Shown in pieces: positions 33,096-42,839 of a DNA stretch of 64,000 nucleotides. Under the pieces are notes generated by a model. The model did not search any database, was not told where the DNA came from, and saw nothing but the letters and a program-made list of their open reading frames with translations. The stretch's first letter is position 1, and each line of letters begins with the position of its first letter. The stretch is from Krasilnikoviella flava. GTDB lineage: Bacteria > Actinomycetota > Actinomycetes > Actinomycetales > Cellulomonadaceae. Position numbers and translations under genes: made by a program. The stretch is from NCBI RefSeq assembly GCF_900167525.1, contig NZ_FUZQ01000008.1, positions 62,001 to 126,000 of the forward strand, in the 5' to 3' direction.

Positions 33096-34630
33096 GGGCC
33101 CACGGGCAGGTCGAGGAAGAAGAACACGCTGAGGATGGCCGCCCACACCAGCCAGAAGCAGACGGTGAACGGCAGCAGCCGTGCCATGACGGTGCCGAGG
33201 CCGGCGCTCGGCTCCCACCGCCGCAGGTAGGCCAGCAGCACGATCATGTACGGGTTGAGCGGCGTGATGATCTGCGTCGCGGAGTCGCCCACCCGGAACG
33301 CGGCCTGCACGAACGCGGGCTCGTACCCGATGAGCGCGAACATGGGCACGAAGACGGCGGCCATGAGCGTCCACAGCGCCGACCCCGAGATGATGAACAG
33401 GTTGAGCAGCGAGGCGACGACGAGGAAGCCGAGGATCGCGCCGTAGCCCGTCAGCCCGATCGACTCGAGCGCCGACGCCCCGGACACCGCGATCCACTGC
33501 CCGACGCCGGACCAGTTGAACAACGCGATGAACTGGCCGAGCACGAATGCCAGCACCACGAACCCGATCATGTCCTTGAGCGCCTGGCCGAACATGATCG
33601 GCACGTCCTCGATGCGGCGCACCGTCCCGACCGCACGCCCGTAGACGATCGCCGGCACCAGGAACATCGTGAAGACGATGAACACGATGGAGCTGAGCAG
33701 CGGCGACTCGGGCAGGAACGCGCCGTCCTCGTTGCGCCACGGGGACGCCGGCACGAGCGCGGCGACCACCATGACGGCCGCGACGCCGAGCGCCACGACC
33801 AGCGCGTTCCGCAGCCCGCGGCGCTCGTCCGTCGTCGTGGCCGCGGACGCCGAGGCGAGCGGGTCCTCGCCGTCGTCCGCCACCTGCTCGGTCGGCACGC
33901 CCTGCCGGCGGATCCGCGGCTCGAGCACCTTGTCGATGAGGAAGCCCGCGAGCAGGGACAGGGCGATCGACGAGACGGCGTTGAAGAACCAGTTCGACAG
34001 CGGGTTCACGGGCGAGCCCGGGTCGGGCAGGATCTGGGCGACCGAGCTGGTGATGCCCGCGAAGAGCGCGTCGAGGCTGGTGACGAGGATGTTCGTGGAG
34101 TAGCCCGCGCCGGCGGCGGCGAACCCGCCGAGCAGGCCCGCGACCGGGTGGCGCCCGGCGGCCCGGAACACCATCGCGGCGAGCGGCGGGATGACGATGA
34201 ACGCGGTGTCCGACATGATGCTGCCCATCACGCCGACGAACCCGACGGCGTACGCGAGCGCCCACCGCGGCGCGGAGCCGAACGCGTAGCGCACCGCCGC
34301 GCCGAGCAGCCCCGACTTCTCGGCCACGCCGACCGCCATGAGGATCGGCAGCACCGTGACCAGCGGCGGGAAGCCCAGGAAGTTCTCGCCGAGGTTCTCG
34401 GTGAGCCAGGTCATCCCCTCGGCCGTGAACAGGCCCTTGACCTCGACCACCTCGTCGCTGCCGGGCATCTGCACCGTGACGCCCGCGAGCGCCATCCCGG
34501 TCGACGCCAGGGCGATGACGCCGAACAGGATGAGGAACAGCGTGAAGGGCTCGGGCAGCTTGTTGCCGACCCGTTCCACCCCCGCCAGGAACCGGTCGGT
34601 GCGGGATCGTGCGTCGACGGTGCTGGTCAC
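33068..34630 (-). CDS. AbgT-family transporter
   Basis: 520 residues with 11 or more hydrophobic segments. VERVGNKLPEPFTLFLILFG at the N-terminus, GFVGVMGSIMSDTAFIVIPPLAA near 130, AGAGYSTNILVTSLDALFAG and SATQIITPLNPYMIVLLAYL near the end are characteristic of AbgT/MtrF proteins. Known members import p-aminobenzoyl-glutamate or export antimetabolites such as sulfonamides. The gene is divergent from an M20 amidohydrolase gene, as in abg loci, which suggests uptake of an aminoacyl conjugate followed by cleavage. Confidence 0.9.
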   Translation of the reverse strand: MTSTVDARSRTDRFLAGVERVGNKLPEPFTLFLILFGVIALASTGMALAGVTVQMPGSDEVVEVKGLFTAEGMTWLTENLGENFLGFPPLVTVLPILMAVGVAEKSGLLGAAVRYAFGSAPRWALAYAVGFVGVMGSIMSDTAFIVIPPLAAMVFRAAGRHPVAGLLGGFAAAGAGYSTNILVTSLDALFAGITSSVAQILPDPGSPVNPLSNWFFNAVSSIALSLLAGFLIDKVLEPRIRRQGVPTEQVADDGEDPLASASAATTTDERRGLRNALVVALGVAAVMVVAALVPASPWRNEDGAFLPESPLLSSIVFIVFTMFLVPAIVYGRAVGTVRRIEDVPIMFGQALKDMIGFVVLAFVLGQFIALFNWSGVGQWIAVSGASALESIGLTGYGAILGFLVVASLLNLFIISGSALWTLMAAVFVPMFALIGYEPAFVQAAFRVGDSATQIITPLNPYMIVLLAYLRRWEPSAGLGTVMARLLPFTVCFWLVWAAILSVFFFLDLPVGPGNGIFLDS

Positions 34631-34762
34631 GCGAGCTCCAGGGTCCGGCCCGCCGCCGCGGGCGTGTCCGGCCGACCGTAGTGGCCCCGGGCATCCGTGG
34701 CGAGAGATTCGTCCGCATCATGAGATTCGCGCCGTTCCTCCCGGTCGCCGCGACGGCTTCCC

Positions 34763-34775
34763 TACGATGCAGGAC
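34763..34775 (+). promoter_or_regulatory. -10 element and leaderless start of the M20 gene
   Basis: TACGAT at 34763-34768 is followed by seven bases and ATG 34776. The GCAGGAC between could also be read as a very close ribosome site for ATG 34776, but the spacing is too short, so a leaderless message is preferred. Confidence 0.5.
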
Positions 34776-36149
34776 ATGACCGTGCCCGACGCGAACGCCG
34801 CTCCTCCCGCCCGCCCGAGCACCGCCTACCTCGACCACCTGTTCCGGGAGAGCGAGGAACGGCGGCGGGCCGCCCCGCCGTCCGACGTCGCCCCGTCGCT
34901 GCTGCCCGCCGCGGTGGCGGACGCCGTCGAGCGGGCGGCCGAGGCGCTCGAGCCCGATCTGCGCGAGATCGTCGAGCGGCTGCACGCCGACCCCGAGCCC
35001 GCGTTCGAGGAGCACCACAGTGCGGCCACGCTCGTCGAGGTGCTGGCGCGGCACGGCGTCGAGGCCGAGCTGGGAGCCCACGGCGTCCCGACCGCCTTCC
35101 GCGCAGAGCTCGGCGGGTCCCGCGACGGCGGCGACGGGCCGACGATCGCGATCTGCGCGGAGTACGACGCGCTGCCCGTCATCGGGCACGCCTGCGGGCA
35201 CAACGTCATCGCCGCCGCCGGGGTGGGCGCGTTCCTCGCCTTGCGCGACGTGCTGTCGGGCGACGGTTCTTCCGGCAAGGCCCCCGCCGGCCGCGTCGTC
35301 CTGCTCGGCACGCCCGCCGAGGAGGGGCACTCCGGCAAGGAGGTGCTGGCCCGCGCCGGCGCGTTCGACGACGTGGACGCGGCGATCATGGTGCACCCGT
35401 ACGGGCAGGACGTCGCCGAGCAGGTGTGGCTGGGGCGGCGGCTGCTCACCTGGACGTTCACGGGCCGGCCGGCGCACGCGTCGGCCCAGCCGTTCATGGG
35501 GCGCAACGCGCTCGACGCCGCGAACCTGGCCTACCAGGGCATCGGCCTGCTGCGGCAGCAGATGCCGCCGGTGGACCGCGTGCACGCGACGATCGTCGAG
35601 GGCGGCACCCGGCCCAGCATCATCACCGAGCGGGCCGTCATGCGCCTCTACGCCCGGTCGAAGTACCCGGACACCCTGCGCGACCTGTCCGCCCGGCTCG
35701 ACGACGTCGCCCGCGGCGCCGCGCTCATGACGGGCACCGAGGTGGAGATCGCCTGGGACGACGGCGCCCTGCCGAGCCTGCCCGTGCGCACCAACGCCGC
35801 GCTCACCGAGCGCTGGGTGGCGGCACAGCGACGGCGTGGCCGCGACCCGCTGCCCGCCGGCGTCGTCTCCGAGACGATCGCAGCCTCGACCGACTTCGGC
35901 AACGTGTCGTTCCGCGTCCCCGGGATGCACCCCCTGGTGCAGGTGTCGGCTCCCGACGTGGCGCTGCACACCGCCGAGTTCGCCGCCGCCGCCGGCGGCC
36001 CCGCGGCCGTGCCCGCCGCCGTCGACAGCGCCGTCGGGCTCGCCCTCACCGCGCTGGAGTACCTGTCCGACGACGCGCTGCGGACCGCCGTGCACGACGA
36101 GTTCGTCGCGCACGGCGGCCCGCTGGACGTGCCGCGCTACTTCGAGTGA
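34776..36149 (+). CDS. M20-family amidohydrolase (AbgB-like)
   Basis: 457 residues. The M20 metal-binding and catalytic segments are ICAEYDALPVIGHACGHN near 125, GTPAEEGHSGKEVL near 180 and TWTFTGRPAHASAQPFMGRN in the dimerisation lid. This pattern, with CAEYDALP and GHACGHN, is that of the AbgB / PM20D2-like branch that cleaves acyl- or aryl-amide bonds. Divergence from the AbgT gene supports hydrolysis of an imported p-aminobenzoyl-glutamate-like or other dipeptide conjugate. The exact substrate is not shown by the sequence. Confidence 0.87.
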   Translation: MTVPDANAAPPARPSTAYLDHLFRESEERRRAAPPSDVAPSLLPAAVADAVERAAEALEPDLREIVERLHADPEPAFEEHHSAATLVEVLARHGVEAELGAHGVPTAFRAELGGSRDGGDGPTIAICAEYDALPVIGHACGHNVIAAAGVGAFLALRDVLSGDGSSGKAPAGRVVLLGTPAEEGHSGKEVLARAGAFDDVDAAIMVHPYGQDVAEQVWLGRRLLTWTFTGRPAHASAQPFMGRNALDAANLAYQGIGLLRQQMPPVDRVHATIVEGGTRPSIITERAVMRLYARSKYPDTLRDLSARLDDVARGAALMTGTEVEIAWDDGALPSLPVRTNAALTERWVAAQRRRGRDPLPAGVVSETIAASTDFGNVSFRVPGMHPLVQVSAPDVALHTAEFAAAAGGPAAVPAAVDSAVGLALTALEYLSDDALRTAVHDEFVAHGGPLDVPRYFE

Positions 36150-36156
36150 GGCAGCG

Positions 36157-38040
36157 TCAGTTGTTCGCCGTCACCCCGATGTTCGCGGGGACCTTGCCCG
36201 GCACCTCGCCGCGCAGCACGGTCGTCGTCGCGGTGGGCCGCTCGTCCGTCACCGTGAACCGCAGGGTCTCGGTGAACTCACGGCCGTGGTTGTCGGTCGC
36301 GGTGACCTCCGCGGTGTGGGTGCCCGCCTCGAGGTCGGCCGGGATCGGCAGCCGCCACAGGTGCGCGTTCGACTGCGTGACGCCCCCGCTGGTGAGCAGG
36401 TTGCGCGTGGCCGCGAACGTGTCGGAGTACTCCCACCCCTTCGCGAGCGCCTCGCCCTGCATGGGCTGCGTGTGCTCCGCCTCGACCGCAGCGTCACCGT
36501 CGATCGACACCTCGACGCGGGCGTCCGAGGAGCCGGCGTAGAAGTTGGCGGTCAGCCAGCTGTCGCCGGCCAGGTCCTGTGCGGAGACGACGCCCTCGTC
36601 ACCGAGCGCGGGCGCGTCGCCCTCCTTGCCGCCGTCGCGCCACTCGAGCTGCTTGGCCGCCCACTCGCGCCAGTGCGGGGTGTTCACCCCGAGCGCCAGC
36701 TGCAGGTCGTCCGACTCGCCGCGGATCGTGTACCGCTCGGAGAACTCGTTGCCGTCGAGCTCCATGGTGAGCACGCCGGGGCGGGCGCCGTCGGTCATGA
36801 ACGCGTACGGCAGGCCCTGCTCGTCGAGGCCGCCGGAGTACCAGTTGCCCGACACGGCGCCGGCCACGAGCTGGGTGTGCTCGAGCTCGTCGACCCCGCC
36901 GGCCTGCCACTCGGCGCGGGTGTCGCCCGGCAGCAGGTTCTCCAGCATGTGCGTGTGGCCACCGACGGTGACGGCGTTGCGGCCCTCCAGCACGTCGTAC
37001 AGCTCCGCGGCGTTGTCGGTGACGACCATGCGGTGGTCGACGATCGGCGCGTGCGCGGCGACGACGACGAGCTTGTTGGCCGGCACCTCGGCGAGGTCGG
37101 CCTCGAGCCAGGCGAGCTGCTGGTCGTCGATCGCCTCCTTGTAGCCGCCGTTCTTGCCACCCTCCTTGGCGCCGTTGTAGATGACGTTGTCCAGCACGAC
37201 GACGTGCGCCTGGCCGACGTCGTAGGAGTAGTAGCCAGGCCCGAACTGCTGACGGAACGTGTCGAGCGCGCGCGTGTCGTCCGCCGCGTCGTAGTCCATG
37301 TCATGGTTGCCGGGCGCCAGGCGGATGGGCCCGTTGGCCTCGGCATAGATGTCCCTCAGCGCCGGGTTGAGGCTCAGGTCGTCGCCCACGTTGTCGCCGA
37401 GCATGAGGATGCCGCAGCCGGCGTAGTCGTCGCGGTCCATGAGGTCCGCCACGGCGCCGTCCCGGGCGTAGCCCATCTCGGTCATGTTGTACGCCTGCGT
37501 GTCGGAGGCGATCGGGCAGCTCTGCTGCGCCTTGCCCGTGGCCTTGGACTTCGCGAGCGGGAAGTTGACCGCCTCCGGCAGCGGGCCGGTCGGCTCGATG
37601 CCGCCGTACTTCAGCTCCGGCGAGCCCTCGGGCAGGTGGTTGTAGCTGAACTGCGCGACCTTGTCCTCGTCCACCGGCACCTGGTAGCCCGCGGGCTGGG
37701 TGACGAAGACGGTCATGCCGTCGTACGCGGGGATCGAGTAGCGGCCCTTGCCGTCGGTGGTGACGACGTCGCGGCCGTTGGACACCGTGACGCCGGCGAT
37801 GCCCTTCTCGCGACGGTCCTGCGTCGAGTCTTCGTCCCTGTCGTCGAAGACGGTGCCGTTGAGCACCTCCGGGTCGGCCGCGTCGCCGCGGACCACCTCG
37901 ACGTGGCCGGTGTAGAGGTCGGGCTCGGCGCTGCGCGCCTGAGCCGTGGCAGCGCTGGCGCTCGGTGCCACCAGGACCAGCCCGACGAGCGGGGCGATCC
38001 CGGCGAGCGCACAGGCCAGGCGAGTGCTGCGGGGGTTCAT
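36157..38040 (-). CDS. Secreted calcineurin-like phosphoesterase (MetallophosN / MetallophosC type)
   Basis: 627 residues with a signal peptide (residues 1 to about 31). Residues 55-140 form a beta-rich N-terminal domain (GTVFDDRDEDSTQD, then KGRYSIPAYDGM). The phosphoesterase core carries GDNVGDD, LAPGNHDMDYD, VVVAAHAPIVDH and VTVGGHTHM, which are the metal ligands of the calcineurin fold, though the usual first DxH motif is not obvious. Residues from about 500 are the C-terminal beta domain. It probably releases phosphate from external organic phosphates or wall polymers. It converges with the M20 gene. Confidence 0.85.
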   Translation of the reverse strand: MNPRSTRLACALAGIAPLVGLVLVAPSASAATAQARSAEPDLYTGHVEVVRGDAADPEVLNGTVFDDRDEDSTQDRREKGIAGVTVSNGRDVVTTDGKGRYSIPAYDGMTVFVTQPAGYQVPVDEDKVAQFSYNHLPEGSPELKYGGIEPTGPLPEAVNFPLAKSKATGKAQQSCPIASDTQAYNMTEMGYARDGAVADLMDRDDYAGCGILMLGDNVGDDLSLNPALRDIYAEANGPIRLAPGNHDMDYDAADDTRALDTFRQQFGPGYYSYDVGQAHVVVLDNVIYNGAKEGGKNGGYKEAIDDQQLAWLEADLAEVPANKLVVVAAHAPIVDHRMVVTDNAAELYDVLEGRNAVTVGGHTHMLENLLPGDTRAEWQAGGVDELEHTQLVAGAVSGNWYSGGLDEQGLPYAFMTDGARPGVLTMELDGNEFSERYTIRGESDDLQLALGVNTPHWREWAAKQLEWRDGGKEGDAPALGDEGVVSAQDLAGDSWLTANFYAGSSDARVEVSIDGDAAVEAEHTQPMQGEALAKGWEYSDTFAATRNLLTSGGVTQSNAHLWRLPIPADLEAGTHTAEVTATDNHGREFTETLRFTVTDERPTATTTVLRGEVPGKVPANIGVTANN

Positions 38041-38295
38041 GTACTTCCTCCGTTGTCGATGGAGCGGATCGAGTACACGCCCTCGTCAGGGCGCTCCGGC
38101 ATGCCGATGGCGACGACGGTAGGCAGCCGAGGCAACCGTCCGGTGACGGCGAGACGCCGGGCAGCGGAACGTCAGAGGAGGCACGGCGAACTCCCAGCGA
38201 ACGAGCCCTCCCCGTTACCCGGCGGACACCGGGCCCGAACACGCACGTCATGCGGGCTGCCTACCGTCGGGCCCAGCCGACCTCAGGAGGACCAC

Positions 38296-39645
38296 ATGCA
38301 CGACGGACGAGACGCTGCCGAGACCCTCACCGCCGGACTCGGCCGCCGCCGCTTCCTGCAGGCCGCGGCCGGCGTGGGGGCGGGCGCGGCGCTGACGGTG
38401 GGCTCGGCGGTCCCCGCCGCGGCGGCCCCCGCCACCGCAGGCCGGGGCGGCGGGGCGAGCTTCGGCGGCATCCTGCAGCCGGGCCAGGGCCGCATCCGCG
38501 GGGACCACTACCTGCGCTCGGACGTCGACGACGTGCTGTGGGGCTACGTCCCCTCGGTGCACGCGACGGCCGTGGCGCGCGTCCGCTCAGGCCGCACCAT
38601 CACGATCGACTCCGTGTCGCACGAGGGCATCCTCGAGGACCAGGGCCGCGACCCCGTCGAGTGGTTCGGCGAGCGGGGCGTGCGTCGCCGCGAGGTGCTG
38701 GACGACGCCGTCGCCATCGCGGGGGGATACGACCGCACCCCGCGCGACTTCGACACCGACGGCCCGCACGTCATCACCGGGCCGGTGCACGTCGAGGGCG
38801 CCGAGCCCGGCGACGTGCTGAAGATCGAGACGCTCGACGTCGTCCCGCGTGTGCCGTACGGCGTGATCTCCTCGCGGCACGGCAAGGGAGCGCTGGCCCT
38901 GACCGCCGGCGGGGCGCCCGCGGGCATCACGCTGGACGAGGTGATGCCGCCCGTCGCGACCGACGGCCGCGACACCGGCGTCCCCACCGAGTACGGCAAC
39001 GTGTCGGTGCTCGCGCAGATCCAGGGCGGCAAGGCGGTCATCGGCGAGAGCCGCTCCCGCGTGTCGTTCCCGCTGCGCTACTTCTTCGGCACGATGGGCG
39101 TCGCCTTCTCGGAGAACACGGGCCTCACGGCCCCCGAGGCGAACTCCATCCCGCCCACGCTGGGCGGCGGGAACATCGACATCAGCCGGCTGGGTGCGGG
39201 GTCCACGTTCTACCTGCCGGTGCGCGCGCCGGGCGCCCTGTTCTACGTGGGCGACCCGCACATGGCGATGGGCGACGGCGAGGTGGCGCTCACCGCGATG
39301 GAGGGCTCGCTGCGCGGCACGTTCCGCCTCTCGGTGTGCAAGCCGGGCTCCGGCGACGCCCCGTCCGTCGCGTACTCCTACCCCTTCGCCGAGACCGACG
39401 ACGCGTGGATCCCCATCGGCCTGTCCGATCCTGACGGCGCCGTCGGCGGGAACGGCAGCGACCTCGACGTCGCGATGCGGCGCGCCGTCGTCAACGCCCT
39501 CGACTTCCTCGAGCACGACCAGGGCCTGGACCGCGCGATCGCGTACGCCTACCTGTCCGCGGCCGCCGACTTCGCCGTCTCGCAGGTCGTGGACCGCACC
39601 GTCGGCGTGCACGGGCTGGTGCGCAAGGCGGACTTCCGCCGCTGA
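38296..39645 (+). CDS. Tat-exported acetamidase/formamidase-family protein
   Basis: 449 residues. The N-terminus [20 protein letters not shown] is a twin-arginine signal ending in an AAAAPA region. The mature part matches FmdA/AmdA (PF03069): [59 protein letters not shown] and [19 protein letters not shown]. Most family members are cytosolic formamidases or acetamidases; an exported version implies hydrolysis of amides outside the membrane. AGGAGG precedes ATG 38296. The 255 bases separating it from the divergent phosphoesterase gene show only weak promoter-like motifs. Confidence 0.87.
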   Translation: MHDGRDAAETLTAGLGRRRFLQAAAGVGAGAALTVGSAVPAAAAPATAGRGGGASFGGILQPGQGRIRGDHYLRSDVDDVLWGYVPSVHATAVARVRSGRTITIDSVSHEGILEDQGRDPVEWFGERGVRRREVLDDAVAIAGGYDRTPRDFDTDGPHVITGPVHVEGAEPGDVLKIETLDVVPRVPYGVISSRHGKGALALTAGGAPAGITLDEVMPPVATDGRDTGVPTEYGNVSVLAQIQGGKAVIGESRSRVSFPLRYFFGTMGVAFSENTGLTAPEANSIPPTLGGGNIDISRLGAGSTFYLPVRAPGALFYVGDPHMAMGDGEVALTAMEGSLRGTFRLSVCKPGSGDAPSVAYSYPFAETDDAWIPIGLSDPDGAVGGNGSDLDVAMRRAVVNALDFLEHDQGLDRAIAYAYLSAAADFAVSQVVDRTVGVHGLVRKADFRR

Positions 39646-39686
39646 CCGACGGAGGCGCCGCCCTGACATCCGGGGGCGGCGCCTGG

Positions 39687-39698
39687 CAAGATCGACCC
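39687..39698 (+). promoter_or_regulatory. -10 element and leaderless start of pgm
   Basis: CAAGAT at 39687-39692 is followed by six bases and ATG 39699, with no ribosome-binding site before the ATG. Confidence 0.5.
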
Positions 39699-41393
39699 AT
39701 GCACGAGCGCGCAGGGAAGCCGGCCCAGGAGAGCGACCTCATCGACGTCGACCAGGTGGTGGGCGCGTACTACGACCTCGTCCCCGACGTCGCCGACCCG
39801 GCGCAGCAGGTGGTGTTCGGCACGTCGGGCCACCGCGGCTCCAGCCTGGACACGGCGTTCAACGAGGCGCACATCGCGGCGGTCACGCAGGCGATCGTCG
39901 AGTACCGCGCGTCGCAGGGCACGGACGGGCCCCTGTTCATCGGCCGGGACACGCACGCCCTGTCGCTGCCGGCGTGGCAGACGGCGCTGGAGGTGCTCGC
40001 CGCCGCGGGCGTCACGGTCATGGTCGACGCGCGCGACTCGTTCACCCCCACCCCCGCGGTGTCGCAGTCGATCCTCATCCACAACGGTGCGACGACCGGC
40101 GACGGCGTCCGCACCGAGGGCCCGGGGCTCGCCGACGGCATCGTCGTCACCCCGTCGCACAACCCGCCGCGCGACGGCGGCTTCAAGTACAACCCGCCGC
40201 ACGGCGGGCCCGCCGGGTCGGAGGCGACCGGCTGGATCGCGGACCGCGCCAACGAGATCCTGCGCACCGGCGGGCTGGCGTCCGTGCGCCGGGTCTCGCT
40301 CGAGGACGCGCTCGGCGCCGAGACCACGCACAAGCACGACTTCCTCACCACGTACATCGACGACCTGCCGAACGTCGTCGACCTCGAGGCGATCCGCACG
40401 GCCGGGGTGCGCATCGGCGCGGACCCGCTGGGCGGCGCGTCAGTGGAGTACTGGGGCGCCATCGGCGAGCGGTACGACCTCGACCTCACCGTGGTGAACC
40501 CGCAGGTGGACCCGCGCTGGTCGTTCATGACGCTCGACTGGGACGGCAAGATCCGCATGGACTGCAGCTCCCCGTACGCGATGGCGTCGCTCGTGGAGAA
40601 GATGGTCTCGACAGGCTCGGCCGCCGAGACGCCGTTCGACGTCGCGACCGGCAACGACGCGGACTCCGACCGGCACGGCATCGTCACTCCCGACGCCGGG
40701 CTGATGAACCCGAACCACTACCTGGCCGTCGCCATCGAGTACCTGTACGGCGGCGCGCGTCCCGGCTGGCCCGAGGGCGCGGCGATCGGCAAGACGCTCG
40801 TGTCGTCGGCGCTGATCGACCGGGTCGCGGCGGGCCTGGGCCGGCGGCTCGTCGAGGTGCCGGTGGGCTTCAAGTGGTTCGTGCCCGGCCTGTTGGACGG
40901 CGAGGTCGGGTTCGGCGGCGAGGAGTCGGCGGGGGCGTCGTTCCTGCGCCGCGACGGCCGCGTCTGGTCCACCGACAAGGACGGCCTGCTGCTGGCGCTG
41001 CTCGCCTCCGAGATCATCGCGACCACCGGCCGCACGCCGTCGGAGCACCACGCCGACCTCGTCGCCCGCCACGGCGAGTCCTGGTACGCGCGGGTGGACG
41101 CCCCGGCGTCGCGCGAGCAGAAGGCGAAGCTGTCCGCCCTCTCCCCCGACCAGGTCACGTCCACCACCCTCGCCGGGCAGGACATCACCGCGACGCTCAC
41201 CGAGGCGCCCGGCAACGGGGCGAAGATCGGCGGCCTCAAGGTGACCACCGACGACGCGTGGTTCGCGGCCCGCCCGTCCGGCACCGAGGACGTGTACAAG
41301 ATCTACGCCGAGTCGTTCGTGTCCGCCGACCACCTCGCCGAGGTGCAGGCCGCCGCGAAGGAGCTGGTCGACGGCGCGCTCGGCGACGCCTGA
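39699..41393 (+). CDS. pgm: Phosphoglucomutase (alpha-D-glucose phosphate-specific)
   Basis: 564 residues. The substrate segment [12 protein letters not shown] near 40, the phosphoserine loop [13 protein letters not shown] with Ser153, the metal loop [12 protein letters not shown] with Asp320, Asp322 and Asp324, and [17 protein letters not shown] are all intact, as is the C-terminal [16 protein letters not shown] phosphate-binding loop. The enzyme interconverts glucose 1- and 6-phosphate. The stretch at residues about 301-312 ([12 protein letters not shown]), just before the metal loop, is longer than I expect for the family and coincides with a REP-like DNA repeat. Confidence 0.93.
   Translation: MHERAGKPAQESDLIDVDQVVGAYYDLVPDVADPAQQVVFGTSGHRGSSLDTAFNEAHIAAVTQAIVEYRASQGTDGPLFIGRDTHALSLPAWQTALEVLAAAGVTVMVDARDSFTPTPAVSQSILIHNGATTGDGVRTEGPGLADGIVVTPSHNPPRDGGFKYNPPHGGPAGSEATGWIADRANEILRTGGLASVRRVSLEDALGAETTHKHDFLTTYIDDLPNVVDLEAIRTAGVRIGADPLGGASVEYWGAIGERYDLDLTVVNPQVDPRWSFMTLDWDGKIRMDCSSPYAMASLVEKMVSTGSAAETPFDVATGNDADSDRHGIVTPDAGLMNPNHYLAVAIEYLYGGARPGWPEGAAIGKTLVSSALIDRVAAGLGRRLVEVPVGFKWFVPGLLDGEVGFGGEESAGASFLRRDGRVWSTDKDGLLLALLASEIIATTGRTPSEHHADLVARHGESWYARVDAPASREQKAKLSALSPDQVTSTTLAGQDITATLTEAPGNGAKIGGLKVTTDDAWFAARPSGTEDVYKIYAESFVSADHLAEVQAAAKELVDGALGDA
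40604..40620 (+). repeat. REP-like unit embedded in the pgm coding region
   Basis: GGTCTCGACAGGCTCGG here is identical over 17 bases to 19812-19828, where it forms one arm of an intergenic terminator hairpin. Here it is in frame in pgm and encodes part of a loop before the metal-binding motif. Confidence 0.7.
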
Positions 41394-41404
41394 CCGGGCC
41401 CGCC

Positions 41405-42256
41405 GTGCCGGACCCGCGCACCTACGTCGTCACCGGCGCCGACTCCGGCCTCGGCCGAGCGGTCGCGGCCCTGCTCGCCACGCGCGGGCGGGTGATCACC
41501 TGCGGGCTGGCCGACGGCGTGGACGTGCGCGCCGACCTCACGACCGCCGAGGGCCGGGCCGACCTGGTCGGGCAGGTGCGGTCGCTCACCGGCGGCCGGG
41601 TCGACGGCCTGGTGGCGGCCGCCGGGGCGGGCGCTCCCCGGGCGGAAACGGTCGCGCTGAACTACTTCGGCGCCACCGCCGTGCTGGAGGGCCTGCGCGA
41701 CTGCCTGGCGGCCTCGGACGCGCCGGCCGCCGTCGTCGTGTCCTCGTCGTCGACCCTGAACCGCGGCAGCGGCGCGCTGGTCCGCGCCTGCCGCAGCGGC
41801 GACGAGCCGCGCGCGCTGGCGCTGGCCGGCCGCCTGGTCCGCACCGGGCGCGGGAGCCAGCTCTACCGGTCCAGCAAGGCCGCCCTGAACCTGTGGACCC
41901 GCGCCACGGCCGTGTCGCCGTCGTGGGCACGCGCGGGGATCGTGCTCAACGCGGTGGCACCGGGGATCGTCGCGACCGACGTCGTGACCCGCACCTGGGA
42001 GCGCGACCGGGCCCTGCTGGAGACGGCGCTCCCCCAGCCGCTCGGCGCGCCCGGGCCGGTGGCCCCGGTCGCCGACCTGCTCGCCTTCCTGGTCTCGCGG
42101 GAGAACCGCTTCATGACCGGCCAGGTCGTCTACTGCGACGGGGGCACCGACGCCCTGACGCGCGGCGGCCGCCCGCAGCGGGTGTACCTCCGGTACGGCG
42201 TCCGTGAGATGGCGACGATGTGGCGGGAGGCGCGGCGCCGGCCGCCCACTCCCTGA
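41405..42256 (+). CDS. Short-chain dehydrogenase/reductase, 3-alpha-HSD-like
   Basis: 283 residues. YVVTGADSGLGRAVAALLA is the coenzyme motif, ADGVDVRADL gives cofactor-adjacent residues, VVVSSSST holds the catalytic Ser and LYRSSKAALNLW contains the Tyr and Lys. NAVAPGIVATDVVTRTW and MTGQVVYCDGGTDAL close the fold. The short acidic stretch after the first strand and overall layout resemble bacterial 3-alpha-hydroxysteroid dehydrogenase-like SDRs. GTG 41405 lies 11 bases after the pgm stop; no strong ribosome site is present, so expression may depend on coupling. Substrate unknown. Confidence 0.8.
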   Translation: MPDPRTYVVTGADSGLGRAVAALLATRGRVITCGLADGVDVRADLTTAEGRADLVGQVRSLTGGRVDGLVAAAGAGAPRAETVALNYFGATAVLEGLRDCLAASDAPAAVVVSSSSTLNRGSGALVRACRSGDEPRALALAGRLVRTGRGSQLYRSSKAALNLWTRATAVSPSWARAGIVLNAVAPGIVATDVVTRTWERDRALLETALPQPLGAPGPVAPVADLLAFLVSRENRFMTGQVVYCDGGTDALTRGGRPQRVYLRYGVREMATMWREARRRPPTP

Positions 42257-42257
42257 C

Positions 42258-42292
42258 ATCAATTTGATTTCAGCAGGCAACCTTTTTATGTT
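42258..42292 (+). promoter_or_regulatory. MarR-gene promoter with ATCAATTTGAT operator
   Basis: TTGATT (42264-42269) and TATGTT (42287-42292) are 17 bases apart. The perfect dyad ATCAA-T-TTGAT (42258-42268) overlaps the -35. The segment is strikingly AT-rich for this genome. MarR proteins commonly bind ATCAAnnTTGAT-like sites, so autoregulation of the downstream gene set is likely. Confidence 0.65.
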
Positions 42293-42325
42293 TGCTCCCC
42301 GCAACCGATATGGGAGTGGGCGAGC

Positions 42326-42790
42326 ATGCCTGAGCACGCGAGGTTCGAAGAGCTCCAGCGCCAGCTGCGGGCCGTCGGCGTCGTCAAGCGGACCATCGTG
42401 CGGAACCTGCCGCACGACTGCGCCGTCGGTCCGACGGCGGTCCTGTCGACCCTGCGCCGGCACGGGCCGATGCGGCTCAGCCGCCTCGCCGACCTGCTCT
42501 GGATCGACCCTTCCGTGACCAGCCGGCACGTGTCGCACGCCGTCGAGCGGGGCTGGGTCGAGCGCACGCCCGACCCGGCCGACGGGCGGTCGTCGATCCT
42601 CAGCCTCACACCGTCGGGCCTGGGGATGCTCGAGCAGATCTCCACGCGCACCGCGCAGCTGCTCGCCGACCGGATGACCGACTGGGACGACCGGGAGATC
42701 GACCAGCTGACCGGCCTCATGGCGCGCCTGCACGGCAGCTTCTCCGACTGTCCCCCGACGACCCGCGGCGCCGTCTCGGCCCAGGCCTGA
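42326..42790 (+). CDS. MarR-family transcriptional regulator
   Basis: 154 residues. The winged HTH is AVLSTLRRHGPMRLSRLADL followed by WIDPSVTSRHVSHAVERGWV and the wing RTPDPADGRSSILSLTPSG, all typical of MarR. GGGAG lies upstream of ATG 42326. It precedes an MFS pump and a YceI-type gene on the same strand, with 49 bases to the MFS start. By analogy it would repress the pump until a ligand, often a phenolic or antibiotic, is bound. Confidence 0.9.
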   Translation: MPEHARFEELQRQLRAVGVVKRTIVRNLPHDCAVGPTAVLSTLRRHGPMRLSRLADLLWIDPSVTSRHVSHAVERGWVERTPDPADGRSSILSLTPSGLGMLEQISTRTAQLLADRMTDWDDREIDQLTGLMARLHGSFSDCPPTTRGAVSAQA

Positions 42791-42839
42791 CACCCCGTCG
42801 CAGCAGCACCGCGACACGCAGCACCTCGAGAGGAACCTC

